Part shown: piece by piece, positions 36,231 to 44,867 of the stretch
Layout of the letters: the number at the start of each line of letters is the position of its first letter
Position numbering within the stretch: the first letter of the stretch is position 1
From: Rosistilla oblonga
GTDB lineage: Bacteria > Planctomycetota > Planctomycetia > Pirellulales > Pirellulaceae
Length of the DNA stretch: 64,000 bases
Assembly (NCBI RefSeq): GCF_007751715.1
Contig: NZ_CP036292.1
Coordinates: forward strand, 6,765,339-6,829,338
Direction of reading: 5' to 3'
Notes under the pieces: generated by a model
Database searches by the model: none
Told to the model about the DNA's origin: nothing
What the model saw: only the letters and a program-made list of their open reading frames with translations
Made by a program: the position numbers and the translations under genes

Positions 36231-37751
36231 TTAGCTGGCGGTTGGGGCGAGCGAAGCAATCGGGCGATCCGAGCGTGGCGTGGGGACGAGGTCCAATGGT
36301 TCGGGAGGTTTTTCGGCGGGCGACATCACATCCTGCGACGCGGGTTCGGTCGCGGGGGCAGTCGCGGATTCGTCGACTTCGTCGGTCGGTTCGGGAACGC
36401 GGATCGCTTGCTTGGTCGTCAGCCGATGCGTTCCGCTGGAGACGATCCAGTCGCCGGTTTCGAGCGTCCCGCGGACCAGCGCCCGTTCGCCTTGCGTTTC
36501 GATCAGATCGACATCGCGTCGCTCCGTCGTGGTCGTTTCATCGCCATCGCCGACGACTGCGAGAACCGACCACAGTCCCTGGCCGCCGCGCGAGATCGCG
36601 GCCAACGGGATCCAAAAACCATCGACCGGAATCTCTTGAGTGAACGCCAACCGAGCGACTTCGCCCGGAACAATCTGCTGCGGCGAGACGTCGTCGAGCG
36701 TCAAGACGATGGTTTGGGTGAGCGTTTGATGATCCAGGTCCGCGATCCGCGATCGGACCGTCGCATCGAACGATTGCTTGCGAACGATCACCGGCAATGT
36801 TTCGCCCGTTTGGATCGATGCGGCGATCGCTGTCGGAACACCGACCCAAACTTCCAGCGATGCGTCTTCGATGATCCGGAAGATCGTCGACCCCGGCTGG
36901 GCGATCGATCCCTCGTCGACCGATCGCTCGGTGACAAACGCATCGTACGGAGCGACTATCTGGCTCTTTTCGATTTCGATATCAACATCTTGAATCGACG
37001 CGTCGAACTGGGCCACGATCGCCTTCTGAGCGTCCAACCGTTCCTGACGCGTACCAGCTGTCAATTCATCGAGTACCTTCTGAGCCGATTGCAATCGAGC
37101 TTCCACCGCCGTCAATGAAAAGGCCGCCTGCTCGGCTTCTTCGCGCGACGAAGCGCTGGCTAGCAACAACCGCTGCCGCCGCTTGGCCATTTGGTCGGCG
37201 GCGTCGACCTGGGCGGCAAGGTCTTGAACTGTCGCACGCTGAGCCGCGATCGATTCCTTGCGCGGCCCGGCTTCCAGTTCGGCAAGGACCGCCAGCGCTT
37301 CGCGGTGCTGCGCCTCGAGCCCCAGCCGTTTGACCTTTAGTCGACGATCGCCGATCCGCGCCAAAGGCTGCCCCTTTTCGACCCGATCTCCCAGATCCGC
37401 GGAGACTTCAACGACCTCTCCCTGGCGTTCAAAACTCAGCTCGCTCTGACGCGCCGGTTTGATGATTCCGGTGAACGTTCGCTCGCGAGCGTAGCTCTCC
37501 ACGCGTTGAACCTGCATCGTTTCGACCGGCAACGTCGACGCGCTTCCACCCGCTGTGTGCGGTCGCGAGCTCTCGCCCGGGCTTCGGTCGGGCGCCGGAT
37601 GATCGGAATGCTGCATCGACGACGCGGCGAGCCCGACGCCGATCGCCACGGCGACCAACAACATCGTCGCCAAGGCAACCTGGATTCCTCCCCCGCGACG
37701 ACGTCCAGCGGTCGTAAGCGGCGCTCGATAGGGTGCCTCTTGTACGTTCAT
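36231..37751 (-). CDS. RND efflux periplasmic adaptor subunit (HlyD/MFP family)
   Basis: A 506-residue membrane-fusion protein. It has an N-terminal signal-anchor (residues ~22-45, VALATMLLVAVAIGVGLAAS), then a lipoyl-like half (FTGIIKPARQSELSFERQGE), a long alpha-hairpin (residues ~130-240), the second lipoyl half (APYDAFVTERSVDEGSIAQPG) and beta-barrel and proximal domains. The Pro/Glu-rich C-terminal extension (~440-506) is longer than usual. It is the first gene of the minus-strand operon that includes the RND pump and the PKS. It should connect the pump to the outer-membrane factor encoded divergently at 38159. Confidence 0.93.
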   Translation of the reverse strand: MNVQEAPYRAPLTTAGRRRGGGIQVALATMLLVAVAIGVGLAASSMQHSDHPAPDRSPGESSRPHTAGGSASTLPVETMQVQRVESYARERTFTGIIKPARQSELSFERQGEVVEVSADLGDRVEKGQPLARIGDRRLKVKRLGLEAQHREALAVLAELEAGPRKESIAAQRATVQDLAAQVDAADQMAKRRQRLLLASASSREEAEQAAFSLTAVEARLQSAQKVLDELTAGTRQERLDAQKAIVAQFDASIQDVDIEIEKSQIVAPYDAFVTERSVDEGSIAQPGSTIFRIIEDASLEVWVGVPTAIAASIQTGETLPVIVRKQSFDATVRSRIADLDHQTLTQTIVLTLDDVSPQQIVPGEVARLAFTQEIPVDGFWIPLAAISRGGQGLWSVLAVVGDGDETTTTERRDVDLIETQGERALVRGTLETGDWIVSSGTHRLTTKQAIRVPEPTDEVDESATAPATEPASQDVMSPAEKPPEPLDLVPTPRSDRPIASLAPTAS

Positions 37752-38158
37752 GGATCTTGGTAACGATGGATTCCGGACAGCTCTTGAGAGGGGAATGCGT
37801 GCCTACAGCGTGGCAACGGCCCCACCGATCGAAAACGAGGTTGTTGGCGGGGCGGTGACGCTTGCCCAGCATTCACACAGGACCCAGCTTAACTAGGCCT
37901 CTAGGGTTTAGCATCTGGAATAACAGCCAAAAGAAAGCAAATCCGGAAAAAACTCAGTTTAGGTAGGCATCGAAGATTGCGGAGACTGCAGAAACACAGC
38001 AAGAGGGGGCGGCTGAGTCGAGATTGAGACGGGTGCGGATCATGCCAACTTTAACCAGGGCTGCGTGCCGAGATAAGCTATACAAAGGTCGGGACCGGAC
38101 CGACCGGACCTACGCCACTGCCGGCAGCCTGCCCGCGATCTCCAGAATCCACCGCCCC
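37752..38158. promoter_or_regulatory. Divergent control region of the PKS/RND operon and the outer-membrane factor
   Basis: About 400 nt separate the minus-strand adaptor gene from the plus-strand outer-membrane factor. Promoters for both transcripts must lie here. A near-symmetric AT/GC block (AACTAG-GCCT-CTAGGGTT, ~37890-37910) is a candidate operator. No sigma-70 boxes were convincing. Codons 38024-38158 stay open in frame with the OMF gene but lack a secretory start. Confidence 0.4.
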
Positions 38159-39937
38159 ATGCTGTCGAACGAACCGAAACGCCCGATCGCTGCCGCTGCC
38201 TGCCCGTTGGGCGGGCGGATCCGCGCGGTCGGTCTGGCGGCTTGGTCGATCGCTTGGCTGCTCTCGCTGGGAGGCTGCGGCTACCTGGCTCAATGGAAAA
38301 CCAACGGGCACATGGTCGGCCCCGATCATGTCGCTCCCACTGCCGCGGTCGCCGAGCATTGGATCGATTTCAACAATCCCAAGCTGATCAGTTCGCAAAA
38401 TGGTGTCGACGATGAGAACTGGTGGAGGATGTTCCGCGATCCGGAGATCGAGCAGATCGTTTCGGCCGCCAACAGCAACTATCTGCCATTGCGGATCGCG
38501 ATGCTGCGAATCCAAGAGGCCCGATTGCAGCGGGCGATTGCGGTGGGCAATCTTCTGCCGCAATCGCAGGAGTTTTTCGCGGAGTTCCAGCGGATTCAAA
38601 ACAGTGACAACGGGAACCAGATCGGAATCGCCGATCTCGGCAATACGTTCGACCTCTATCAATTTGGCTTCAACGCCAACTGGGAACTGGATGTTTGGGG
38701 GCGTTTGCGGCGTCAGATCGAATCCGAAGGAGCCAAGGTGCAGGGGACGATCGAAGACCGCCGCGACGTGAAGTTGTCGTTGGTCTCCGACGCGATTGCG
38801 GCTTACATCGAGATCCGCACCAACCAAGATCGCCTCGTTTTCGCTCATGCCAATATCGAAGCTCAGCAGAAAACATTGGAGCTGGCCGAATCGCGATTCA
38901 AGAACGGTTCGGTCTCCAAGCTGGATGTCACGCAGGCGCGGGCCAATCTTGAAGCGACACGGGCCGCGATCCCCGAACTGGAACGGAGTCTACGCGTTGC
39001 GAACAACCAACTGTGTGTTCTGCTGGGTCTTTCCCCACGCGATCTGATCGCGCAGATGGGGTGGGCCGGCGTCCCGACGACTCCCGATGCGATCATGGTC
39101 GGAATGCCAGTCGATCTGCTGCGTCGGCGTCCCGACATTCGCAGCGCCGAGCGGGCGATCGCGGCGCAAAGTGCGCAGATCGGCGTCGCCGCAGCCGATC
39201 TGTTTCCCACGTTTTCGCTGCGTGGGACCATCAATTGGCAATCATTCAATTTTCCCGACCTGTTCGAATCGGCATCGAACGCCGGAGCGATCATCCCCGG
39301 CGTTCGTTGGAACCTGTTGAACTATGGACGGCTGATGAACAACGTCCAGATCCAGGAGACGCGGTTGGAGCGGACGATCGTCGAATACCGCCAAACCGTT
39401 TTGCGAGCGGGAAGCGAGGTCGAGGATGCGATGATCCGATTCGTCAAAGCACGCGAGCAGATCGCGAGTCGCGAGCGAGCGGTTGCGGCGACCGCTGAAT
39501 CGATCGAAATCGCCACGCTGCAATACGAAGAGGGGACGGTTGAATTCGATCGTGTCAACGAATTGCGTAAAGACCTCGTTCGCCAGCAAGATCTGCTGGC
39601 CCTGGCTCGTGGCGAAGCGGCACTTGGGATCGTCGCGATCTACCGAACGCTCGGCGGCGGTTGGGGCTCGGCGGATCAAGCGATCGGCAACTGCGCTCCC
39701 GCGCCAACCATCCAAGCAGAGCCGGCGCCGCCCATCCGTTCCATCCCTTCGCAGGAATCCAAACCGCCGCTCACCGCCAACCGCTCGCCGCAGGTGATCG
39801 TACGCACGATCGGCATCCTAACGCCTCTCCCCAGCAGCCCTTATCAGCCGCTCGAGGCGATCCAACCGAGCTCTCTTGGCGCGGCAAAATCGCGGCGACA
39901 GGCTGAAAGCTCCACGTCTCCGGGGAGCCATCGGTAA
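38159..39937 (+). CDS. RND efflux outer-membrane factor (TolC/NodT-family lipoprotein)
   Basis: A 592-residue outer-membrane channel. The ATG at 38159 is preferred to the frame start at 38024 because it leads directly to a lipoprotein signal (AWLLSLGGCGYLAQW) with a lipobox Cys. The NodT-type motifs are present in both halves: NWWRMFRDPEI early, ANWELDVWGRLRRQIES, then VGMPVDLLRRRPDIRSAERAI, LFPTFSLRG and GEAALGIVAIYRTLGGGW. The last ~85 residues are Pro/Ser-rich and extend beyond the normal family end. It is divergent from the adaptor-pump-PKS operon and should complete the tripartite exporter. Confidence 0.92.
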   Translation: MLSNEPKRPIAAAACPLGGRIRAVGLAAWSIAWLLSLGGCGYLAQWKTNGHMVGPDHVAPTAAVAEHWIDFNNPKLISSQNGVDDENWWRMFRDPEIEQIVSAANSNYLPLRIAMLRIQEARLQRAIAVGNLLPQSQEFFAEFQRIQNSDNGNQIGIADLGNTFDLYQFGFNANWELDVWGRLRRQIESEGAKVQGTIEDRRDVKLSLVSDAIAAYIEIRTNQDRLVFAHANIEAQQKTLELAESRFKNGSVSKLDVTQARANLEATRAAIPELERSLRVANNQLCVLLGLSPRDLIAQMGWAGVPTTPDAIMVGMPVDLLRRRPDIRSAERAIAAQSAQIGVAAADLFPTFSLRGTINWQSFNFPDLFESASNAGAIIPGVRWNLLNYGRLMNNVQIQETRLERTIVEYRQTVLRAGSEVEDAMIRFVKAREQIASRERAVAATAESIEIATLQYEEGTVEFDRVNELRKDLVRQQDLLALARGEAALGIVAIYRTLGGGWGSADQAIGNCAPAPTIQAEPAPPIRSIPSQESKPPLTANRSPQVIVRTIGILTPLPSSPYQPLEAIQPSSLGAAKSRRQAESSTSPGSHR

Positions 39938-40256
39938 ACGGTGTCCCCGTCATCGGCGACCGCCCCAGATGCGGGGACCGACGGGAAGGGCAGTGAGGGT
40001 TGCAGGGCAGAGGCTTGGTTTGGCTTGCAAAAAACGGGGCTTCAGAAAAATTTTGGTTACTGGTTGACAGTCTTTCGTGTCGAACGCATCATAGATCCGG
40101 CAAGTATTGAGACTGAGTTTCAATATCGCCGGCCTGAAAAATTCGTCAACGAAGCCAGCCACCTTTCTTTCGGCAGCCCGCCACGTTCGACGACTCCGCT
40201 GGAAATGTTTTCCAGATGCGAGTTCCGTCAATCTCTCTGAACGTGGAGAACCAAAC
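39938..40256. other. Intergenic region upstream of the second DUF1559 gene
   Basis: A 319-nt stretch without a gene. It contains the promoter candidate described at 40064-40092. Nothing else stands out. Confidence 0.4.
40064..40092 (+). promoter_or_regulatory. Candidate sigma-70 promoter for the DUF1559 gene at 40257
   Basis: A perfect -35 hexamer TTGACA (40064-40069), a 17-nt spacer and CATCAT (40087-40092; 4 of 6 matches to TATAAT). It lies about 165 nt upstream of the start codon. Confidence 0.35.
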
Positions 40257-41195
40257 ATGTCCTCAAAGGACCTCCGTAGCCGCGCTGGCTTTACGCTTGT
40301 TGAGTTGTTAGTTGTGATCGCCATCATCGGCATCCTGGTCGGGCTTCTGCTGCCCGCAGTCCAGTCGGCTCGCGAAGCGGCCCGGCGGATGTCGTGCAGC
40401 AACCAGCTGAAACAGGTCACCCTGGCAACTCACAATTTTCACGACACCTTCCTCGAACTCCCCTATGCGACGCGTGATCGATTGGAGGGAGACGATGGCA
40501 GCACCTGGGCGACCGGGCACATCCAAATTCTGCCGTTTTTGGAGAGCGACGCGATCGCAAGCCGCTGGGATCCCGAAGAACCTCGCAACAGCACAGTCGA
40601 TACCGATGGGGATGGATGGACCAACGACATGCTGAAGAAAGAGATCATCCCAACGTATATGTGCCCTTCGATGGTCATGCCCAGCGCACCGCTGACCGGC
40701 GAGCGTGCTCCGATGAGCTACTTGTATTGCGCGGGTACGGCGGATGCCAGCATGTTGCACTATGCCGCTTACTACGCTCTTCCCGAACCAACCTACGACG
40801 GAGCGATCGTTCCCGTGATGACATATCTTGCGTCGGGATCAACGCCTACGCCAAGCCACCGCAATCCTACAAAGTTCCGCGACATGCTCGATGGAACGTC
40901 GAACACCTTTTTGATGGGTGAAACCGACTTCATGCCCAAAGGCGTGCCATCGACGTCGTATGGAGGCGTTTGGGCCTACGGTTACGCTGGCTACTCATGG
41001 GGCACAACGTACCATCCGTTCAACCGACACGACTGGACGTCGACGGTTTACGGTGCCTTCCGCAGCCAGCATCCCGGCGGCGGACAATTCTCGCTAGTCG
41101 ATGGATCGGTGCGGTTTCTTTCGGAATCGGTGGACAACGATGTCTACCAAGCTATTTCCACGCGAGCTGGCGGTGAAGTCGCCACGCTTCCGTAG
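40257..41195 (+). CDS. DUF1559 domain-containing protein (pseudopilin-type N-terminus)
   Basis: A 312-residue protein. The ATG at 40257 has GGAG about 10 nt upstream and places the prepilin-like segment ([20 protein letters not shown]) at residues ~11-30, as the family requires. The frame upstream is open but unrelated. It has the [16 protein letters not shown] helix, the DUF1559 body and a C-terminal motif equivalent to H-x9-DG ([20 protein letters not shown]). It is followed 34 nt later by a small lipoprotein gene, the same pairing as at 3367-5039. Confidence 0.95.
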   Translation: MSSKDLRSRAGFTLVELLVVIAIIGILVGLLLPAVQSAREAARRMSCSNQLKQVTLATHNFHDTFLELPYATRDRLEGDDGSTWATGHIQILPFLESDAIASRWDPEEPRNSTVDTDGDGWTNDMLKKEIIPTYMCPSMVMPSAPLTGERAPMSYLYCAGTADASMLHYAAYYALPEPTYDGAIVPVMTYLASGSTPTPSHRNPTKFRDMLDGTSNTFLMGETDFMPKGVPSTSYGGVWAYGYAGYSWGTTYHPFNRHDWTSTVYGAFRSQHPGGGQFSLVDGSVRFLSESVDNDVYQAISTRAGGEVATLP

Positions 41196-41229
41196 TGAAT
41201 CTCTTTCCGAATCCGTCAATCAGCAAAGA

Positions 41230-41523
41230 ATGATCCCCATGAAGACCAACTGGCTGAAGGTGCTGGCCACCTGTGTCGTTCTCGCAGTCTTGCCTGGGTG
41301 CGGCGAGGAACAGCCTCCCGCCGCACCTGCGGGACCACCTCTTCCGTTATCGGTTGAGGAGTGGAAGCAGTTGCCGATCGAGGTCAAATACGACGAAGCG
41401 ACCTTCGATCGACTGCGAGACAAAGACGCCAAGCTACAGAATGATCGGAACTGGCACCGCTTTATGAAAGAAGTTGTTGTGCCCGAACGCAAGCTGGATA
41501 TCCCAGGGATTCCAGGAGCGTAG
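41230..41523 (+). CDS. Small lipoprotein following DUF1559 gene
   Basis: A 97-residue protein with a lipoprotein signal (KVLATCVVLAVLPGCGEEQ) and a Pro/Ala-rich segment after the lipobox Cys. The rest is charged (SVEEWKQLPIEVKYDEATFDRL). The start could be 41230 (ATG-ATC-CCC) or 41239 (ATG-AAG-ACC); neither has a clear ribosome site. It belongs with the DUF1559 gene just upstream. Function is unknown. Confidence 0.8.
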   Translation: MIPMKTNWLKVLATCVVLAVLPGCGEEQPPAAPAGPPLPLSVEEWKQLPIEVKYDEATFDRLRDKDAKLQNDRNWHRFMKEVVVPERKLDIPGIPGA

Positions 41524-41619
41524 GCGCTCGCGAGGAGAATCAATCGTTCCCCTCTCGCCCGCTGCCCGATGCCGTTTCGTCCGGGAATTTGTCCTAACCA
41601 AACCATTATCAAGTCCAAC

Positions 41620-44600
41620 ATGATGAACCGAATCTACTTTCTGCACCTGATCGCTGCGACAACCCTTGTTGCAGCGTCTGTCGGACGCGCCGAAGAGAGC
41701 CAAACGGCGACCGCCAAACCGGCAGTGACCGCAACCGACAAAACCGCTCGCGATGCCATGCAAGCCGCTCACGACGCGCGGTTGGCCTGGATCGACTTTC
41801 CCGGCTTCACCGCCGACGTCCGCGTGCAAACCGATGGCGTCGCGCACTCCGGATCGATCCTCGTCACCGACGACTTCGATTACGAACTGTCGATCTCCGA
41901 CGACGCGATCCAACCCTGGGTGAATTCCAAGCTGCGTTCGGTGATCGGGCATCGCCGCCCTGGTAGCGCGGCGACCGAAGTGAAACTTGCCGAAAGCGGA
42001 GCTTCGGCAGATTTTGGACTCTTCGTCGCCCGGCTCGATGGCAGCGGCACGTTCCGTATCCAGGACGGTTTGATCCGCGAGGTGCACCGCAAAAACGATT
42101 CGCGTTGGTTTGAGATCACCAATGTCGAGTTCTTCGACGCGGGCGAGGGCAAGGTCTTGCCCGAGACGTCATCGGTGACTTACCGCGATCCCAAGACGGG
42201 AGACATCACGAAAAACGTCGTCAATCGATTCACCTGGACCTCGGTCGGCGACTTCCTGTTGCCCGAGGGCTGCCTGACGATCGAAACATCGGCCGACGGC
42301 GGTCGTCAAACTCGCCAGCTGCAATTCACCAACCACAAGCTTTCGCAAAACGCTCCACCGCAAAAAACGAAGCTTCTGTCGAGCTCAAAACTGCACCGCC
42401 CGCTCCCCGAATCGCTCACCAGTTTTGGTGCCGCCGTGGTGGGAGAGTATCTGTACGTCTTCAGCGGTCACAGCGGCGACGCGCACGGCTTCGGAAAAGA
42501 TCTGTTGGTCGAACATTTTCGCCGGATCAAATTCGATGATCCTGCGGCGCAGTGGGAAGAACTTGCGATGCACCAATCGGCTCAAAGCACCGCTTTGGTG
42601 ACCGACGGAAAATACATCTACCGTGTAGGCGGTCTCTCCTTTTTGACAGGGGAAACGGAATCCGAAGCGATCTTCAACTCGACCGACCACTTCGCTCGCT
42701 ATGACATCGAAGCGGATAAGTGGACCGATCTGGCAAAGCTGCCCGAACCGCGTTCCTCGCTGGATGCGGCGGTCGTCGATCGCAAGGTCTATGCCGTTGG
42801 CGGATGGAATCTGCAAGGAAAAGACGGTTCGCGCGATGCCCCTTGGAATGAAACGGTCAGCGTCTTCGATCTCGATCAACCCGACGCGGGTTGGAAAACG
42901 ATCGATGGCCCCGGTTACAAGCTGCGTGCCGCATCGGTCGCCGAGCACGACGGCAAGCTGTACGTCTTGGGAGGCATCAGCCCCGGCGGGTTCCTTCGCA
43001 AAACGTCGGTCTACGATCCGTCGACAAGCACGTGGTCGGAGGGCCCTGAAATGGTTGGCGACAGCCCGATGACAGGATTTGCCACGAGCACCTTTGCCGT
43101 CGGCGGGCACCTCTACTCCACCGGCGCTTCGGGCGTGGTCTACCGCTTGAAGAGCGACGGACAAGCGTGGGAGAACGCCGATCGATTGCTGTATCCTCGG
43201 ATGTTCCTGCGTTTGTTGCCCGTGGGCGAAGATCGCTTGATCGCGTTAGGCGGAACGGGAGCGTCCGGCGCCGGGCGACTGTCCGTCGTCGAATCGCTGC
43301 GAGTCGATCCCAACAAGCAACCAGGCGAGAAATTGGTCTCCTGGACTGTTCCTTATGCGGGCAAGGCAAAACACAGCCAAGCATTGGTGCTCGACGGAAC
43401 GACTCTCTACGCGATGGGAGGCAACGCCAGTCGCAAGCCGCACGATTTCAGTCGAGAGGCCTTTGTCGCCGAAGCCTTTGCGTTTGACATCGCCAACCAA
43501 TCGGTGACGGCATTGCCCGAGATGCCCTTCGCCGTGCAAAGCGGTGCCGGCGTGGTCAACCGCCAGACCAGCGAACACAAGACGATCGTCGTCGCTGGCG
43601 GGATGAACTTTGGCGAAAAGGAATTCCATTCGATCGACTCGGTTCTGCAGTTTGATCCCGAGGCGAAAAAGTGGTCGGTTGCCGAAACCAAACTGCCCGT
43701 GCCGCGAGCGATGGCCGATGCGGTCGCTCACGACGACGCCCTCTGGTTGTTTGGCGGCAGCGATGCCGGTGGCGACCAAGGGCTTGCCCGAAGCGTGTTG
43801 CATTGGTGGGGCGACCAGTCGGCGATCGCGGCATTGCCGGAGGTTGAGTTGCCACACCCTCGCCGTTCGTTTGGCGGTGCCAAGATCGGCAACGAATATT
43901 TCCTGATCGGTGGCCTGGGCGATGGAACGGGGATCGAATCGACCGTCGACGTCTTCGATATGCAGCAGCGAACGTGGCGAACCGCCCCATCCCCTTCGAC
44001 CTCGCGCGTCTTCCCGAGCGTCTGCGTCGACGGAAAGAAGATCTATCTGTTTGGTGGCTTTAGCAACGACGAAGGTCACTTCGCTCCATGCTCGAAGCTG
44101 GAGGTTTACGACAGCGAAACCGACTCCTGGAGCACGCTGGCCGAATCGTTGGAGGGTGTCGATGCATCGATGAACCTGTTCAACATGAGCGGCCGATTGT
44201 TGTTCTTCGGGATCGACCGCAACAACGACGAATTGGCTCAGTTCCATCTCTACGACCCCAACCCCGCCGCGGTCCCTGAAAAATTTGCGGCGATGGGGTT
44301 TGGCGGTCGTCGCGGCGGCAACGAGGCATCGAAAAATGCCAAGATGCTGATGCGAAAAGATGTCGACAAAGACGGCAAGCTGAGCCGCGAAGAGCTTGGC
44401 AAACGGATGGCTGACTTTGCTGCCGCAGCGGATACCGACGGCGATCAATTGATCAGCTTCACCGAAGCGAAAGCGAAGATGGAAGCCGACGCAGCGGCTG
44501 AAAAAGAGGCTGCGGCGGAGTCGGCTCCGAAGACGGAGAAGAAGAACGACAAGGAGCCTAAACGGGCGAAGGGAAAGAAGTCGAAAGCGGCCACTGGTTC

Positions 44601-44715
44601 TGGCGAAGCGGCCCAAGCCAAAGCCGACGCGTTGCAACGCGACGCCGACGCGGCTCAGCGAAAAGCGGACCAAGCCCAACGCGACGCCGATAAGCTGCGA
44701 CGTTCCGCGTCCTAG
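41620..44715 (+). CDS. Secreted DUF3386-like / Kelch-repeat / EF-hand protein
   Basis: A 1031-residue protein. The ATG at 41620 begins a signal peptide (MMNRIYFLHLIAATTLVAAS). Residues ~45-240 resemble DUF3386 (LAWIDFPGFTADVRVQTDG, then a KNVVNRFTW-like end). Residues ~260-880 hold Kelch-type repeats with the usual GG, Y and W pattern (LYVLGGIS, LYAMGGNA, LWLFGGSD, IYLFGGFS), likely forming a beta-propeller. Two EF-hand loops follow (DVDKDGKLSREEL near 914 and DTDGDQLISFTEA near 938). The tail is Lys/Ala-rich with repeated QRDAD/QRKAD units. It should act outside the cytoplasm and bind calcium. It precedes the ApbE/PepSY genes by 152 nt. Confidence 0.85.
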   Translation: MMNRIYFLHLIAATTLVAASVGRAEESQTATAKPAVTATDKTARDAMQAAHDARLAWIDFPGFTADVRVQTDGVAHSGSILVTDDFDYELSISDDAIQPWVNSKLRSVIGHRRPGSAATEVKLAESGASADFGLFVARLDGSGTFRIQDGLIREVHRKNDSRWFEITNVEFFDAGEGKVLPETSSVTYRDPKTGDITKNVVNRFTWTSVGDFLLPEGCLTIETSADGGRQTRQLQFTNHKLSQNAPPQKTKLLSSSKLHRPLPESLTSFGAAVVGEYLYVFSGHSGDAHGFGKDLLVEHFRRIKFDDPAAQWEELAMHQSAQSTALVTDGKYIYRVGGLSFLTGETESEAIFNSTDHFARYDIEADKWTDLAKLPEPRSSLDAAVVDRKVYAVGGWNLQGKDGSRDAPWNETVSVFDLDQPDAGWKTIDGPGYKLRAASVAEHDGKLYVLGGISPGGFLRKTSVYDPSTSTWSEGPEMVGDSPMTGFATSTFAVGGHLYSTGASGVVYRLKSDGQAWENADRLLYPRMFLRLLPVGEDRLIALGGTGASGAGRLSVVESLRVDPNKQPGEKLVSWTVPYAGKAKHSQALVLDGTTLYAMGGNASRKPHDFSREAFVAEAFAFDIANQSVTALPEMPFAVQSGAGVVNRQTSEHKTIVVAGGMNFGEKEFHSIDSVLQFDPEAKKWSVAETKLPVPRAMADAVAHDDALWLFGGSDAGGDQGLARSVLHWWGDQSAIAALPEVELPHPRRSFGGAKIGNEYFLIGGLGDGTGIESTVDVFDMQQRTWRTAPSPSTSRVFPSVCVDGKKIYLFGGFSNDEGHFAPCSKLEVYDSETDSWSTLAESLEGVDASMNLFNMSGRLLFFGIDRNNDELAQFHLYDPNPAAVPEKFAAMGFGGRRGGNEASKNAKMLMRKDVDKDGKLSREELGKRMADFAAAADTDGDQLISFTEAKAKMEADAAAEKEAAAESAPKTEKKNDKEPKRAKGKKSKAATGSGEAAQAKADALQRDADAAQRKADQAQRDADKLRRSAS

Positions 44716-44867
44716 AAGCAGTTACCGATCGTTGCCTCGCACCACGACATCGCCAGCCGACGCGCTGGCGATCGGTGCGGCAACGTTATCGTTTCCACGC
44801 CGACAGTCTCTCCGTCGGTCGGCGAAAGTCTTTGCCCCACTTTCCTCCCAAGCAATTGCACCGACTC

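Noticed and set aside
43246-44679. A 477-residue frame antisense to the Kelch gene
   Set aside because: The plus-strand Kelch/EF-hand protein is coherent; the antisense frame has no start context or domains.
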